Shown here piece after piece: positions 1 through 9,638 of a DNA stretch of 12,080 nt (position 1 is its first letter; every line of letters begins with the position of its first letter). This DNA is from Isohypsibius dastychi (lineage: Eukaryota > Tardigrada > Eutardigrada > Parachela > Isohypsibiidae), in the NCBI GenBank assembly GCA_034696485.1, contig JAQIWT010001173.1, positions 1-12,080 on the forward strand, given 5' to 3'. Below the pieces are notes generated by a model. It was not told where the DNA came from, searched no databases, and saw nothing but the letters and a program-made list of their open reading frames with translations. The position numbers were made by a program, and so were the translations under genes.

Positions 1-316
1 TTTCTTTTCTTATGAAAGGGCATGTCAGTTTCGGGCACTTCTGTCTCTTGCAGGATGGTTTGCCATCCTAAAACAAATTTCATGAACCCACATAAATTCA
101 TGCGGTGAAAAAGAATTGTTACCTTGCATCGACAGAGGACACAGTTAACAATCCCAAAAGGCTGGACTCTTGGATTCCATTCTCTCCCGTTCCCGTAAAT
201 TTCGGTTTGGAATCGGCAGCCACCATCTTTCAAAAGATCTTCTGGTAGGCTGATTATTCCTTCATCGGCGAATGTATCATTGTTGTAGGAAACAGACTGA
301 ACAGTCGACGCCGGTT
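1..316 (-). other. chrd: Chordin VWC4 (CR4), exon 18 (316-123) and partial exon 19 (67-1)
   Basis: Exon 18 encodes a 32-residue linker and the first VWC half ([16 protein letters not shown], then VNCVLCRC). Exon 19 starts after ttttag at 68 and supplies three more cysteines before the window ends. Seven of ten cysteines are visible (828, 853, 856, 858, 865, 870, 875). The closing CC-x2-C and the stop codon must lie outside the window, so this is truncation by the window and not a broken gene. Confidence 0.88.
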
Positions 317-3300
317 CTGAAAAACAATCCTTATTCATAAAACCGCGAAACACAAAATTTTCTCAAGCGATTACCTGGACATCTCTTGCAGCAGTCACTA
401 GGATTTTCTCGAAACGATTCTGATTCCGCACAGGCTAATAGCGGACAAGTCACTCGGGTGCAGTTCACAGTAAAGGTTCCCGGCTGCAAACATGAAGAAA
501 TAAATCATGACGTCAGATTTATGACAGATTGTGATACCGTACCATGCAAGTGCAGATGGCACATTTCGAGAACCCAAAAGGAACAATGTATGGATGCCAC
601 TGTGAGCCCGGCTTGTACCATTTCTTGTCCAAATAACACATTCCTGTCTGATTATTAGGCGTCACCTTCACCGGCGCAGCACGAACCTCGACGGCTAAAA
701 TCATGACCTTTGTTAATCACCGAAATGTGGTTGTATATCATCTAAAACTTACGCAGATGACATGTCATGCAACATTCGCCCTCGACTCGGTAAGGATTCC
801 GGCAATTCAATTTCGGACAAACGATATCTTCGCAGGTGATCTTTCCTCGCTGGCAACTGCACATGCTGCACGGTTTGTGTTCCGATTTCCAGCTACTTCC
901 GTCATCGTAAGCACGATCACGATACTGGCAAGAATAATCCGGCTCAGTATTTCCGGACATGCTGGAGGGGTCCTCCATTACAAAGCCATTAAAACGGTGT
1001 CTAGCCGAACAATCATCGACAACCGACACCTAGAACAGATATACATTTAAAGTTCGTTACAGAGAAATTTTGATCTTATTGAGTTCGTACCTGGCCACGA
1101 AGCCTGGGTTCTGATTCACCGAGTGCAGTCACAAGAATCTCAATAGTTCCATTCGGCATTCCCATTAGAACGTCGTTCTTCAAGTTCTTTACTTTTCCGC
1201 TAGACTATAAGTAAACGGTTAATCAATGTTTCAACTGAATCGGTTTGAGGAACCTACCTTGTTCTTTTTGAACGGCTCGAGCTGGTGCTGCTTTCTAACC
1301 GGGGTTCCTTGCTGACTGAATGAGTATGCCAAGGAAGCTTGCAGCTTCTTCACATAAGCATCACTATATCCATCAATCGCGACTCCGTAAGTAAGGATGC
1401 ACTGTTCATCCAAATACAGCCAAGCTGCGGCGCTTCCGCTCATATCACGAAGAAACGATGCAGATGGGTTCTCTTTGATAATCGATGGAAAAGCTAAAAA
1501 ACCAGTTAACTGAAATATCATACGCTACAAGTTTCAAAAATCAACTTACATTGATAATGAACGGGATGGAAAGACAGTTGCTTGATCTGGCCTTGCATTT
1601 TGATACCGGCGTTTTCATTGGTGATACTGAGAACAAGGTCGTCAGTTAAGAGGTTCTGGATATCCCGCTGGTTGGCTTTGTTGGTGGTTCCATTAGCCTG
1701 CAATATATGATACCTTAAAAACACGGAACAAAAATCGATGTTGACTACGTACCCATTCTGAACTGTAAGAGCTTGCGAGATCGTCGACACGACGGCGACC
1801 TTTCTTCGGGTTCGTTTCCAGTGAGATATGAGTGGGCTTTCCGGGAAATGATGGGAGGTTCAGCCGGTAGCCGAAATTTCCATCCGACTGAAGCGTTACA
1901 ATAGCGACCCCCGCTCCGGGACCGTCACGAGCACGTGATTTAACCATATCGTACAATACGGCTTGGAAAACTGTCAAAAAGCTAGTTATATTCCCAATCT
2001 GATTTTAAATGTAACAAAACGCACCATTGCATGTCACTTTGGCGGATATCGGACCAACCAAACTGAATTCCGGTCCATTAGAAAGCCGCAGAGAAAGTCG
2101 TGATTGACCTCTGGTCATCAACCGGTGTTCTTGGTGCGAAAAGTCCGAGAACCTTCCAGATAGCTCTAGGGTCTGAAAAAAAATATTTTTGCATAACTAC
2201 GTCATCGAATTTGAGAAAGAACCAGTAATACCTTCGGCGAAATAACACCAGTACTTTCTCTAACAGCCGATCCATCTTCGGTCTTTTCCAGCACAATAAC
2301 GGCCACTTGTTTGACATCTATTGACAAAAGATGTGTGAGCAATACTGTTAATTTCGCACTCCGGGACAAATATCCGGCGTTCTGAAGCGCCGGTTAATAT
2401 TTACCTTTTCGAAGCATCGGCATTCCTTGTAGAAGAATGGAGTAGTCATAAGCGGAACCATCCGAAGTCAGCGCAATGCTGGCAATGCCACCAACTCCCT
2501 GCAATCGAGGATCTTTCGATTGCAATAGCGAACTGAAAGTTTCTGTAACCAAATATTTCCCCGTCATTCATCGAGATAAGAAAAAAGCAGACTTCAATCC
2601 GCACCCTCAAATTGCATCTTCTTTCCGACAATTGTTCCTTTCAGCTCAGTTCGCGAATCTGATTGACTGGTCACAACAACTTGCAGGGTTTCTTTGGTCA
2701 GGCTGCGGCGATACACTCGGGGTAATCTATCCCAGATTCCGCAAACCTGTGAAATGAACCGGTTGATCTGGCTAAAACCAACCTTGAAATCCGCACATTC
2801 TCTCTTACCTTTTGGGAACGGATAGCATTGTTATCGACCGTTTGAGTATATAACGCATTTCCTTCTTCGTCTTGAAATCGGATGGTTGCTGGTTGGAAGC
2901 CACTAACATTTAGAAATAATTGTAAAAGCCGAAAGGTCATCAGCAGTAAAAACGTGAACTCACGCGCTGAAGTGGATTGTATAATGGAGAGAAGGGCCAT
3001 CCAGATCAAAAGTCCCACGAACAACGTGTCGACTTGACGAACTTCCAATAACCGAAACATATTCTAAAATGTGACGTTTCGGATCAAACTCCAAATACAG
3101 CGGTGATCATAAAAAATCTCACCAGAAACTTTTTGAATTTCGCCTTTTTCTTCCGTTTCAGGCCGGCCCTTGTTTGTATCTGCAAGATGGAAGCATGTTA
3201 AACCAATTGACTTGAAAGGTCACCTGAATGGAACACTGTTGTTGTCATTTGATGTGCTGGTTTCCTTGAAAGAACACCCAAAGAGCAGCACATGTTTCTT

Positions 3301-6300
3301 TAATCCTCATTTAATTTGAAAAGAATAGCCTCATTCCTTCTCGCTGAGCTGACACAGTTCCAGAGTCGGCGTTAGTGACCATCCTTTAGCAACCTTGATA
3401 AGAATGCAATGCGGAATGTTTGCCCAGACTGACCGCATTCATCACCCCCACCCTTCCCGAAGAAACATGCAAAAGCCCTTTCACATTCGCATGGTCCACT
3501 CTTTTGTTCCATTATTTTACGACTGTTTGTATATTATTAATTTTGGTGAGATTCCGATTCAAGGTGCGTTTTTCGCTAATATGATCGGAACGGTATGCGT
3601 TAATCAGCGTAATCAGCACGAAAAGACTAGACAAGAACGTCGTGTTATTCACTAGCTGAAAAGGGAATGCTGCTCCTGAGTCAATAATCTCGAGAAATAA
3701 ATCAACGGCTATTCACAAATTTTCTGCTTTCATCAAGATGAAATCTTCAAGTTCGAGAAAAATCACTGCGCTGTCAAATACGTACTTGAATTCTGGGGAC
3801 AAACTTTGCAGCACTGATTGGGCAAAAGAATGGGTTCTGGACAATCAGGTTTCGGGCAATCGAGCTTGAAGTTGCGGCAACGAACTTTTCCGGTGATTTG
3901 TCCCTTGCGTGGAAACTGCAAACGGATAGAATAGACATTATATCTAAATGGATCGTTAGATTTTAAAAACATCATTTGACTGGAAATTATCATTAGACAC
4001 ACCCAGAGACATTCCCTCTCTGTGTAAAGCAAAAAGAAGACCTAAATCACGTAATACCGGAAGCCGGCAACGGAGCGATCCTCATGTTTCCAAAATGTTC
4101 CGCACGATTGAACTCGGCGGGGTTTAGATAATTTATTCATCGTATCGATTCCACATTATAAACACATACATTAAAGATCAAAAATATCGGGTTTTTTAAC
4201 CGTTATGCACTCACCGCCAAACATTCACATCGAACGCAGTACATGACTCCGAACGGCGGACCCAAATCTGGGTGCCATGTGTCCTCCAGCTCGTAGAAAT
4301 TGTTGTCAAAGTGGCATCCTGAAAAACCAAGAGAATGAAATTCACAGATATTCCCTTTTCAGGTAAAATATATTTCGAGAAGAAATCATATCGCACAAAA
4401 ACATCCGGAGAACTCGGAATTGTATGATTCAGACTAAGCCCGATTTAAACTAGTGTGGGGGCGCTTTGGGTGAAGCTCACGTAAATCCAAACGAAGCCTC
4501 ATAATTCAATGTCGTTATTTTATCATACCCCCATGTTCGGTGATCTGGGTGGTTAAACATATAACATAAATTACGACAAAACAAATTTAATGATTCATGA
4601 CTCATTCCCGAATTTTCCATGTGCCCACGGGAAGGCAGTTCAATCCAGGCATGCCAATCAATTAAAGCTTGACCTTGCACGCTAATTATCTGTTAATGGT
4701 GCTCGCTTATTGGTTTTTGCAATATTCGATCAATGCAGAATGAGGCCTCATTTTATTAAAAGATCTTTTTAACCATCAAGATGGGAATATGTTTCTGGTT
4801 AATAATCTCCGAACAGTAAAGAGCCGGGAATGAGAGACATGTCCTAAATCTCCGCTGGCATCAAGTGATGATAGGAAAGCCTGGCTATAACCGACAGCAT
4901 CACATGTCTTTCTCCATAAGGAACTCTGGCATATTTTGGAGCCGGTCGGATCGAAGGGGACGGTCATTATAAAATAAAAAACGATTTGTATGGATTAAAA
5001 GAGAGGAAAGAAACGAGAGCGCCGGCCCTGTTTGATTAAGTAGTCTCGACCACAAAAGTGTCAGTTGGAGAAAACAGTACACATGATAAGCCGGGCAGTT
5101 CGTGAGACAGTTCTTCGTCGCTTCTGGAATACACATTTCTTGGCCGCAACTCAAATCTCCGGTCCATTTTTAGGTCTAGCGTCTCAAATGCCTGACTTGG
5201 TTTCCAATAACCCTTTCTGACAACAACTCCAACAGTCCGCGTAAATCTTCGTCACCAGCCGACGTTCTGTTACTCGAACAACTCGGATATCCGCTGGCTC
5301 CCCAGAGCGTCTTCTGCAGGAGGAGAGAAGAAGAAGCGGCATTTTCACAAGCTCGTCTGCTAAACTAGAAATTCAATCCTTTTTGGCAGGAGTGTTTCCA
5401 ACTGGAAGATTGGCTGGTAATATACGCCACGCACTACAAAACATCTGAGAGACAAACTCATGGTTCGTTAAGCAGGCCTGATACGTTGTTTTTTGCGGCG
5501 AACAAACAACGAGTTCTAATTTCGAACTGCGTCCTGTTCCACTTTAATCTAGGAGCATGATTGATGGACAACACGCATTCATCATGTTAATGTTCACTTT
5601 CTCAAATCAGAACTGGCCAGCATCGCAAAAACTGCCCTAATACCCGCCAGCATAACTCGCGCTGGGATTATTCAACAAAAGGCGTTTAGAAAATATTACA
5701 CGGCCAACATTCAAATGCGCAGCTTCAATAAATGTTCTTAACAGCGTCATCCTGATTTTATGTTCGAGAACCTGCGAACAAATCATGGCTCCAAAAGTAT
5801 GCTTCTCCGCATGTTCATATATCAATCATATGGATTATTTACTAGCGAGCATAGTGTTAACAGATTTCTCCACCGGGTTTTTCGAACTACTCAACTCTAA
5901 ACAAGCTTTGTAAAAATCAACCGGCTGAGACAGATAAAAAATTATTTTTGAATCTGGAGCAGCTGGATATTCAGTTAGTAATATCAGTGCCGGCGCCAAG
6001 GCTCTCAACTTATATCTACAACTTGCAGCAATTAGGTCGTAAAACGCTTCCACCAAACCCCAACAAATGCTCCGTGTACAAAACGTTCCCACGGCTAAAC
6101 GCGTCTTTGACTAAAATGCTGTTTTCCAGATTCCGACCTTCTGTGCGATTTATCAAATTATGTATCAAAGCTTTTCAGACAGATTGGCTTGTCAAACTCA
6201 GTCAATCGGAGTAATCATCTAATACCGAAATATTTTCCAGTCTGGAGGATTTGCTTTAGCGGTTTGACCTCTAGTCGATGCGCAGTCAAAGCGTCAAATA

Positions 6301-8535
6301 TTCTTTGAAATATAGAGATGTCGGGATGACAGTATAAAAACAATTGTACATCTGTGCCCATCATTCTTACTATCAAGGGTGGCCATGTATTTTCGATTAA
6401 TTCATATGCCACCGCTCCTTCGATCCGTATCAATGGAGCGACGCCCATAAAACCTCAGATTTCTGAATGGTCATGCATGTGTGATTTCAGTGCAGCAACT
6501 GCTGCATTAATTAATTACAAGAGAAATATTGCGGTGTGCGAGTCAAGCGCTAATTCAACCAGCTCCTGATGCAAGAAAACAAAAACTCTTAAATCATTCA
6601 AAAATGTTGGTGCAAATATAGCATGAGCTTAACGATCGTCGCGGAGACGGAAGCGGCCTGAGCTTGATCGCGATAAAACATTCCACAGCTTCCCTTGTGG
6701 TAAATGCGCACGAGTAGAGACGGAGCTTCCGAAAGGAGAAAAATAGCGAATAATATTTTACGATGTCGGGCGAGACAGATGAAACGGAAGCCAGGCCATC
6801 TTTTTAACTAGTCTCGTGCTCAGCAACCCTGGTTCCGAAGGAGCTACTATAGTACTAAGATACAACATCACTCAAGTTGTTGAAATACTTCCAGACTGTC
6901 TTCCATCTCCGAATCTAAATTTGATGGCTTATCTGACTTTTTTGTATGAGTTACGACTCCACTTACAGAATAAATGTCTTGGACATGCATCATAAACTTG
7001 CAGAATGACAACATTTGACAACTGCCTCACGGTGCCACTGAGGCTTTTGCCGGCCCAAGAGATGATCGTTTTCCCGAAACTCAGCAATAAAAAAGTGTGG
7101 ATCGTTAATTACGACCGGCATGTTGCAACACACAATCACATTCACCAAGTTATTTCGCTTAACAAAATTAAATTCCACCAGTCTAATCATTTGATTGACT
7201 GCGGTAGCCTTTCTCGAAATTCAATTAAAAACACCCAGCGGCACTCGCAAACACCCGACAAATCTAATAAATAAACCACGAAATTCTATTTATTTTCAAA
7301 ACAACAAAATGCAACCAAAATTCTATTGTTTAACCAATGACCTAGAGAGTGAAATGAATTAACGGGATGTGCCCGGGAGGCCGTCAATGAAGAGGCGATA
7401 AAACACTGATTATCACGACCGATTTAACAGAGCGGCACGCTGTTAACACCAAACAGTGCAGTGCAGCATGTTATATTTGCTAAATAGCAGCAGGATTACT
7501 AAGCAGCTGAATTGGCGCGGTAATGTGCTAAAAGCCGAACATTGACAAAAGCATCTCCCCTGATTGTATGCACGTTCCACAGTTAGAAACTATAATCAAT
7601 AGCTTTGAAATGTGGGGGGTAAGGTACATGGTCATTGTCTAGCGCGGTCTGGGAAAAAGTATCCCATCCTTTGAAAAGTCGCCACACGAACGCTTAAGAG
7701 CCTTTTAATTTCTACCTGATTGTTTTCATTTATCGCATGACATTGATGCAAAGTCTACCTGATCTCCCTCAAACCTCCACTCGTTCGGAGTAAGCCGGGT
7801 GGTAATGTAAAGAACAACCGCTAATTAATTAGCATTTATGACACCCTGTTCCGGGACCATGCTTTTAGAGCCGTTCAAGAACCCAGGGGAAAGACAATTT
7901 TCTGCTCATGTAAGAACGCTGGCCGCCATGCAAAACTAAGAACCGCCGACAAGCTGAAGCGATTCAGTAACGAGTGATGACAGACCCGGCACGTAAACTA
8001 ATTTACAACATAGAAGTTTTTCCGCAGTTTTATGCGATGGAAATATCCCCTCAATATTTCCGAAAAGTCGAAATATGATTAACAGGTTTCGAAACTGGCC
8101 ACTAGAAAACTTGAGAGCTGCTGACATTTTACACCCCGAAATTATTAGCTTATCCGGATGTCCAGTTTGTAAATAAGAAGACCGGGTCGCGCGTGCCCCC
8201 GGTTCAATTTCACACTTGAACCAACGGCAAGAAAAGATTGTCGCAATAGTATCTCATATTTGCTAATGCGAAGGTTCAAGTGGGCGATGTTTGGCAGATC
8301 AAAGTCAAAGCAGCCAGAACGTAAGTAAGACAACGAGAAACCTCAAAAGGCTATTCACTTATCTTCAAAGTGTCCAGAAATCACAAATAACTACTTTTCA
8401 CTCACCTGTTACTCTGTCTCGATCCACGGTGTTCAACTCGTCATCCGCTTTGATTGGAATGGGCATTTTTGCTGCGATTGTCGTTCCGGGAAGAATAACA
8501 GCAACGGCGATTAAATACATCCATAACGGTATCAT
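1..8535 (-). CDS. chrd: Chordin / Sog ortholog, secreted BMP antagonist (19 exons in window, 3' end cut off)
   Basis: Chordin binds BMP ligands outside the cell and keeps them from their receptors; Tolloid/BMP1 proteases cut it to release them (family knowledge). Exons, minus strand: 8535-8406, 4318-4215, 3915-3786, 3179-3123, 3063-2964, 2902-2809, 2746-2605, 2542-2405, 2317-2232, 2172-2025, 1970-1753, 1697-1550, 1493-1258, 1204-1091, 1029-753, 694-543, 483-375, 316-123, 67-1. Every intron is GT-AG and every phase matches, giving 881 open codons. Seen in order: signal peptide (1-22), VWC1 (45-117), four CHRD domains (about 141-615), VWC2 (649-705), VWC3 (727-793), partial VWC4 (828-end). Diagnostic segments are [18 protein letters not shown] in VWC1 and [10 protein letters not shown] in CHRD1. 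Human chordin is about 955 residues, so only the C-terminal tail is missing. The four-VWC/four-CHRD plan excludes chordin-like and kielin proteins. Exon edges are hand-predicted; the acceptors at 1493 and 1204 were chosen over nearby AGs by phase. Confidence 0.95.
375..694 (-). other. chrd: Chordin VWC3 (CR3), exons 16 and 17 (694-543, 483-375)
   Basis: Joined at phase 0 across a 59-nt intron, these exons give ten VWC cysteines at residues 727, 752, 755, 757, 766, 771, 776, 789, 790 and 793. The segment [18 protein letters not shown] closely follows the vertebrate CR3 pattern of Trp-His-Pro, then Pro-Phe-Gly and a C-x2-C-x-C cluster. CR3 is a BMP-binding module in vertebrate chordin (family knowledge). 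Sequons NQT and NCT are present. Confidence 0.92.
753..1029 (-). other. chrd: Chordin linker and VWC2 (CR2), single exon 15
   Basis: The exon encodes 92 codons plus one base. About 33 linker residues with one lone cysteine (C622) precede a complete ten-cysteine VWC domain at residues 649-705, ending ECCMTC. Unlike the other VWC domains of this gene, it is not split by an intron. In vertebrate chordin the segment between the last CHRD and CR2 contains a Tolloid cleavage site. Acidic and small residues here (MEDPSS, NTEPD) could serve, but no site can be assigned from sequence alone. Confidence 0.9.
1091..3063 (-). other. chrd: Chordin CHRD domain block (four repeats), exons 5-14
   Basis: Exons 5-7 form CHRD1 (residues about 141-252), with the family-typical pieces [15 protein letters not shown] and [10 protein letters not shown]. 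Exons 8-10 form CHRD2 (about 253-376), with [18 protein letters not shown]. Exons 11-12 form CHRD3 (about 377-498), with [19 protein letters not shown]. Exons 13-14 form CHRD4 (about 499-615), with [21 protein letters not shown] and ending in LRGQ. CHRD repeats are beta-rich modules found in chordin/Sog and in some bacterial proteins; their exact role is unclear. Candidate N-glycosylation sequons are the NGT of exon 12 and the NGT of exon 14. Domain limits are approximate. Confidence 0.88.
3180..3785 (-). other. Chordin intron 3 (606 nt)
   Basis: This intron lies between VWC1 and the short linker exon 4 (3179-3123). The donor is gtacgt and the acceptor ttgcag. A short plus-strand open frame at 3395-3655 has no recognisable motif and I do not call it a gene. 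Nothing else was seen. Exon 4 itself encodes only 18 full codons, a charged linker ([18 protein letters not shown]) before CHRD1. Confidence 0.7.
3786..4318 (-). other. chrd: Chordin VWC1 (CR1) domain, exons 2 and 3 (4318-4215, 3915-3786)
   Basis: The two exons are split by a 299-nt phase-0 intron. Joined, they give all ten VWC cysteines at residues 45, 71, 74, 76, 91, 98, 103, 113, 114 and 117, including the closing CCKVC. VWC1 is one of the BMP-binding modules in chordin. The intron sits between the two VWC subdomains; VWC3 and VWC4 are split at the same relative place. Confidence 0.93.
6491..6517. promoter_or_regulatory. Candidate composite site: E-box in an inverted repeat next to a TAATTAATTA motif
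   Basis: The arms tgcagc and gctgca (6491-6496, 6501-6506) flank aact, and the centre contains an E-box CAACTG (6496-6501). Directly adjacent is attaattaatta (6506-6517), with the same TAATTAATTA core as the palindrome 1.3 kb away. E-box plus homeodomain pairs are common in developmental enhancers; function here is inferred. Confidence 0.25.
7820..7833. promoter_or_regulatory. Candidate homeodomain palindrome in chordin intron 1
   Basis: The sequence gctaattaattagc is a perfect 14-bp inverted repeat with a TAATTAATTA core, two inverted TAAT half-sites sharing a 2-bp spacer. This is the arrangement bound by cooperative paired-class homeodomain dimers (P2 type). The call rests on motif and intronic position only; AT-rich DNA can produce such motifs by chance. 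Confidence 0.3.
8406..8535 (-). CDS. chrd: Chordin coding exon 1: start codon and signal peptide
   Basis: This exon holds the ATG at 8535-8533 and 43 codons plus one base. The first 22 residues have a short N-terminus, a hydrophobic run ([12 protein letters not shown]) and small residues ending in TTIAA, which is a good secretory signal peptide. The start context has A at -3. The donor is CAG|gtgagt at 8405, phase 1, which joins in frame to the VWC1 exon 4.1 kb downstream. A second ATG at codon 6 would still leave most of the signal. No other upstream coding exon was seen. Confidence 0.85.
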
Positions 8536-9398
8536 TTTGAAGGTTGATGCGAAATTATGGAGCCGATTAGGTGAGAAAAGTATCCTTCGCGGCGACGCGT
8601 AGTAAGCCGGCCTAGTTTTGATAAAGGTTATGGTTTACGCCGATCCATGCACACACGTCCACCAGCCGCTTAAATGAGATAGTTCCGATGTCCCAAAAGT
8701 TTTTCAACAACGGTGGATTCGTTTCGGTTTCTAGATTCAAAGAGATGAATAAGTAGATGACTTGATGGAGAAGCAAGTTGGTCTTCAAAGAAAGGACCTA
8801 CCCAGAAATTCCTTGCAATTTTCCGATTGACAGAGAGTAACCTTGCGGTCATAAACTCCAGTGATTTCCAAGCGAAGAGCACGTAAATTCGACAACTTGC
8901 GTGGGAGTTTCTGTCAGTGGAGAACTGAAATCAAAAACAAAGTTCTCCTCGAAGATCCCCCAGCGGCTAATATACAAATCCGAGTCGCAGAAATCGTCTG
9001 GGAGGTGGTCCGAAAATATAAAGAAGCTTTTCTGTCTGCCTTTGCTTGTGGCGCAGTGAACATCAGGCTATGGGATTTTGGTGGGGTTAAAATTGGAAGC
9101 GCCTGAATGGAAAATGGTCCAGTTGGTTAGGCGTGGCTCATTCAACAAGCCGACCATTGGCTGCGGTTTTGTCCTTTCATCTTTTCGGCGAGATATCTTA
9201 CATTTCCGCTTTCATCAAAAAGTTGGCTCAGGAATACACACAATTTCTCGTTGTGGTGGAACTAATGAAAATCACCACCAAAACATTGATTCAACTGTAG
9301 ACCTACCTGGCCCTTGATTTCGAAAGTTTCCAAAAGCTACCAGTTTTCTGCGAAAAGTGAATTCAAAGAGATACAAGATGTTCCATAATCTGAGTTCT
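8536..9398 (-). other. Region between the EGF gene and chordin: chordin 5' UTR and promoter presumed
   Basis: No coding exon with matching splice sites was found on either strand. The DNA directly before the chordin ATG (8536-8600) is likely 5' UTR because there is no in-frame extension with an earlier ATG. No clear TATA box on the minus strand was seen near 8560-8700. A plus-strand open frame at 8861-9106 has no recognisable motif. Confidence 0.5.
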
Positions 9399-9404
9399 TT
9401 TATT
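9399..9404 (-). terminator. Poly(A) signal AATAAA for the EGF membrane protein gene
   Basis: The minus strand reads AATAAA in an AT-rich stretch about 235 nt past the TGA. This supports the TGA at 9641-9639 as the true end of the last exon and predicts a 3' UTR of roughly 250 nt. Confidence 0.55.
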
Positions 9405-9638
9405 TATAATTGATACCTGCTCGGACAGGAAGCTCAACAATCGTTAAATTACAATTGGTCGATAGGCTTTAGCAAAACTTTCAACATGCCAAGCCGGAAA
9501 AACTCGAGCCGAAACCAAAAGTGGCAAAATGCCGGGTACGTCAAATATAGTACTGTAGCAATATAGCAATAAGAAAAATAAAATGACCCAAAAATACTTC
9601 AGCAAAATGATAGTAAAACAAGAACAAATTTCACACGC

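Larger units (their letters stand above)
4319..8405 (-). other. Chordin intron 1 (4.1 kb), no convincing genes inside
   Basis: The intron runs from gtgagt at 8405 to ggtttttcag at 4319 and separates the signal-peptide exon from VWC1. It is about 70 times longer than the downstream introns of the same gene. Open frames inside it are short, lack recognisable domains and do not connect by splicing. It has several AT-rich stretches and two TAATTAATTA motifs (6508-6517, 7822-7831). I saw no tRNA, rRNA or transposon signature. In flies sog has an intronic enhancer, so regulatory content is plausible but unproven here. Confidence 0.75.

Noticed and set aside
703-1050. 115-codon plus-strand open frame
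   Set aside because: It is a mirror of the VWC2 exon on the minus strand.
2476-2757. Plus-strand open frame across chordin exons 7-8
   Set aside because: It lies opposite two CHRD exons and the intron between them; the minus-strand reading joins in phase and matches chordin.
5990-5999. GGCGCC as a SMAD-binding BMP-response element
   Set aside because: A single 6-bp match in 4 kb is expected by chance and no co-site was seen.
5948-6214. 88-codon plus-strand open frame in intron 1
   Set aside because: Composition looks random, no domain or signal was recognised, and there is no poly(A) signal nearby.
4319-8405. Dorsal/NF-kB-type sites in chordin intron 1, as in fly sog
   Set aside because: I found no convincing GGG(A/T)n CCC-type match by eye; only weak half-sites.
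8861-9106. 81-codon plus-strand open frame upstream of chordin
   Set aside because: A helical-looking stretch is present but no family is recognisable and there are no linked exons; likely chance.
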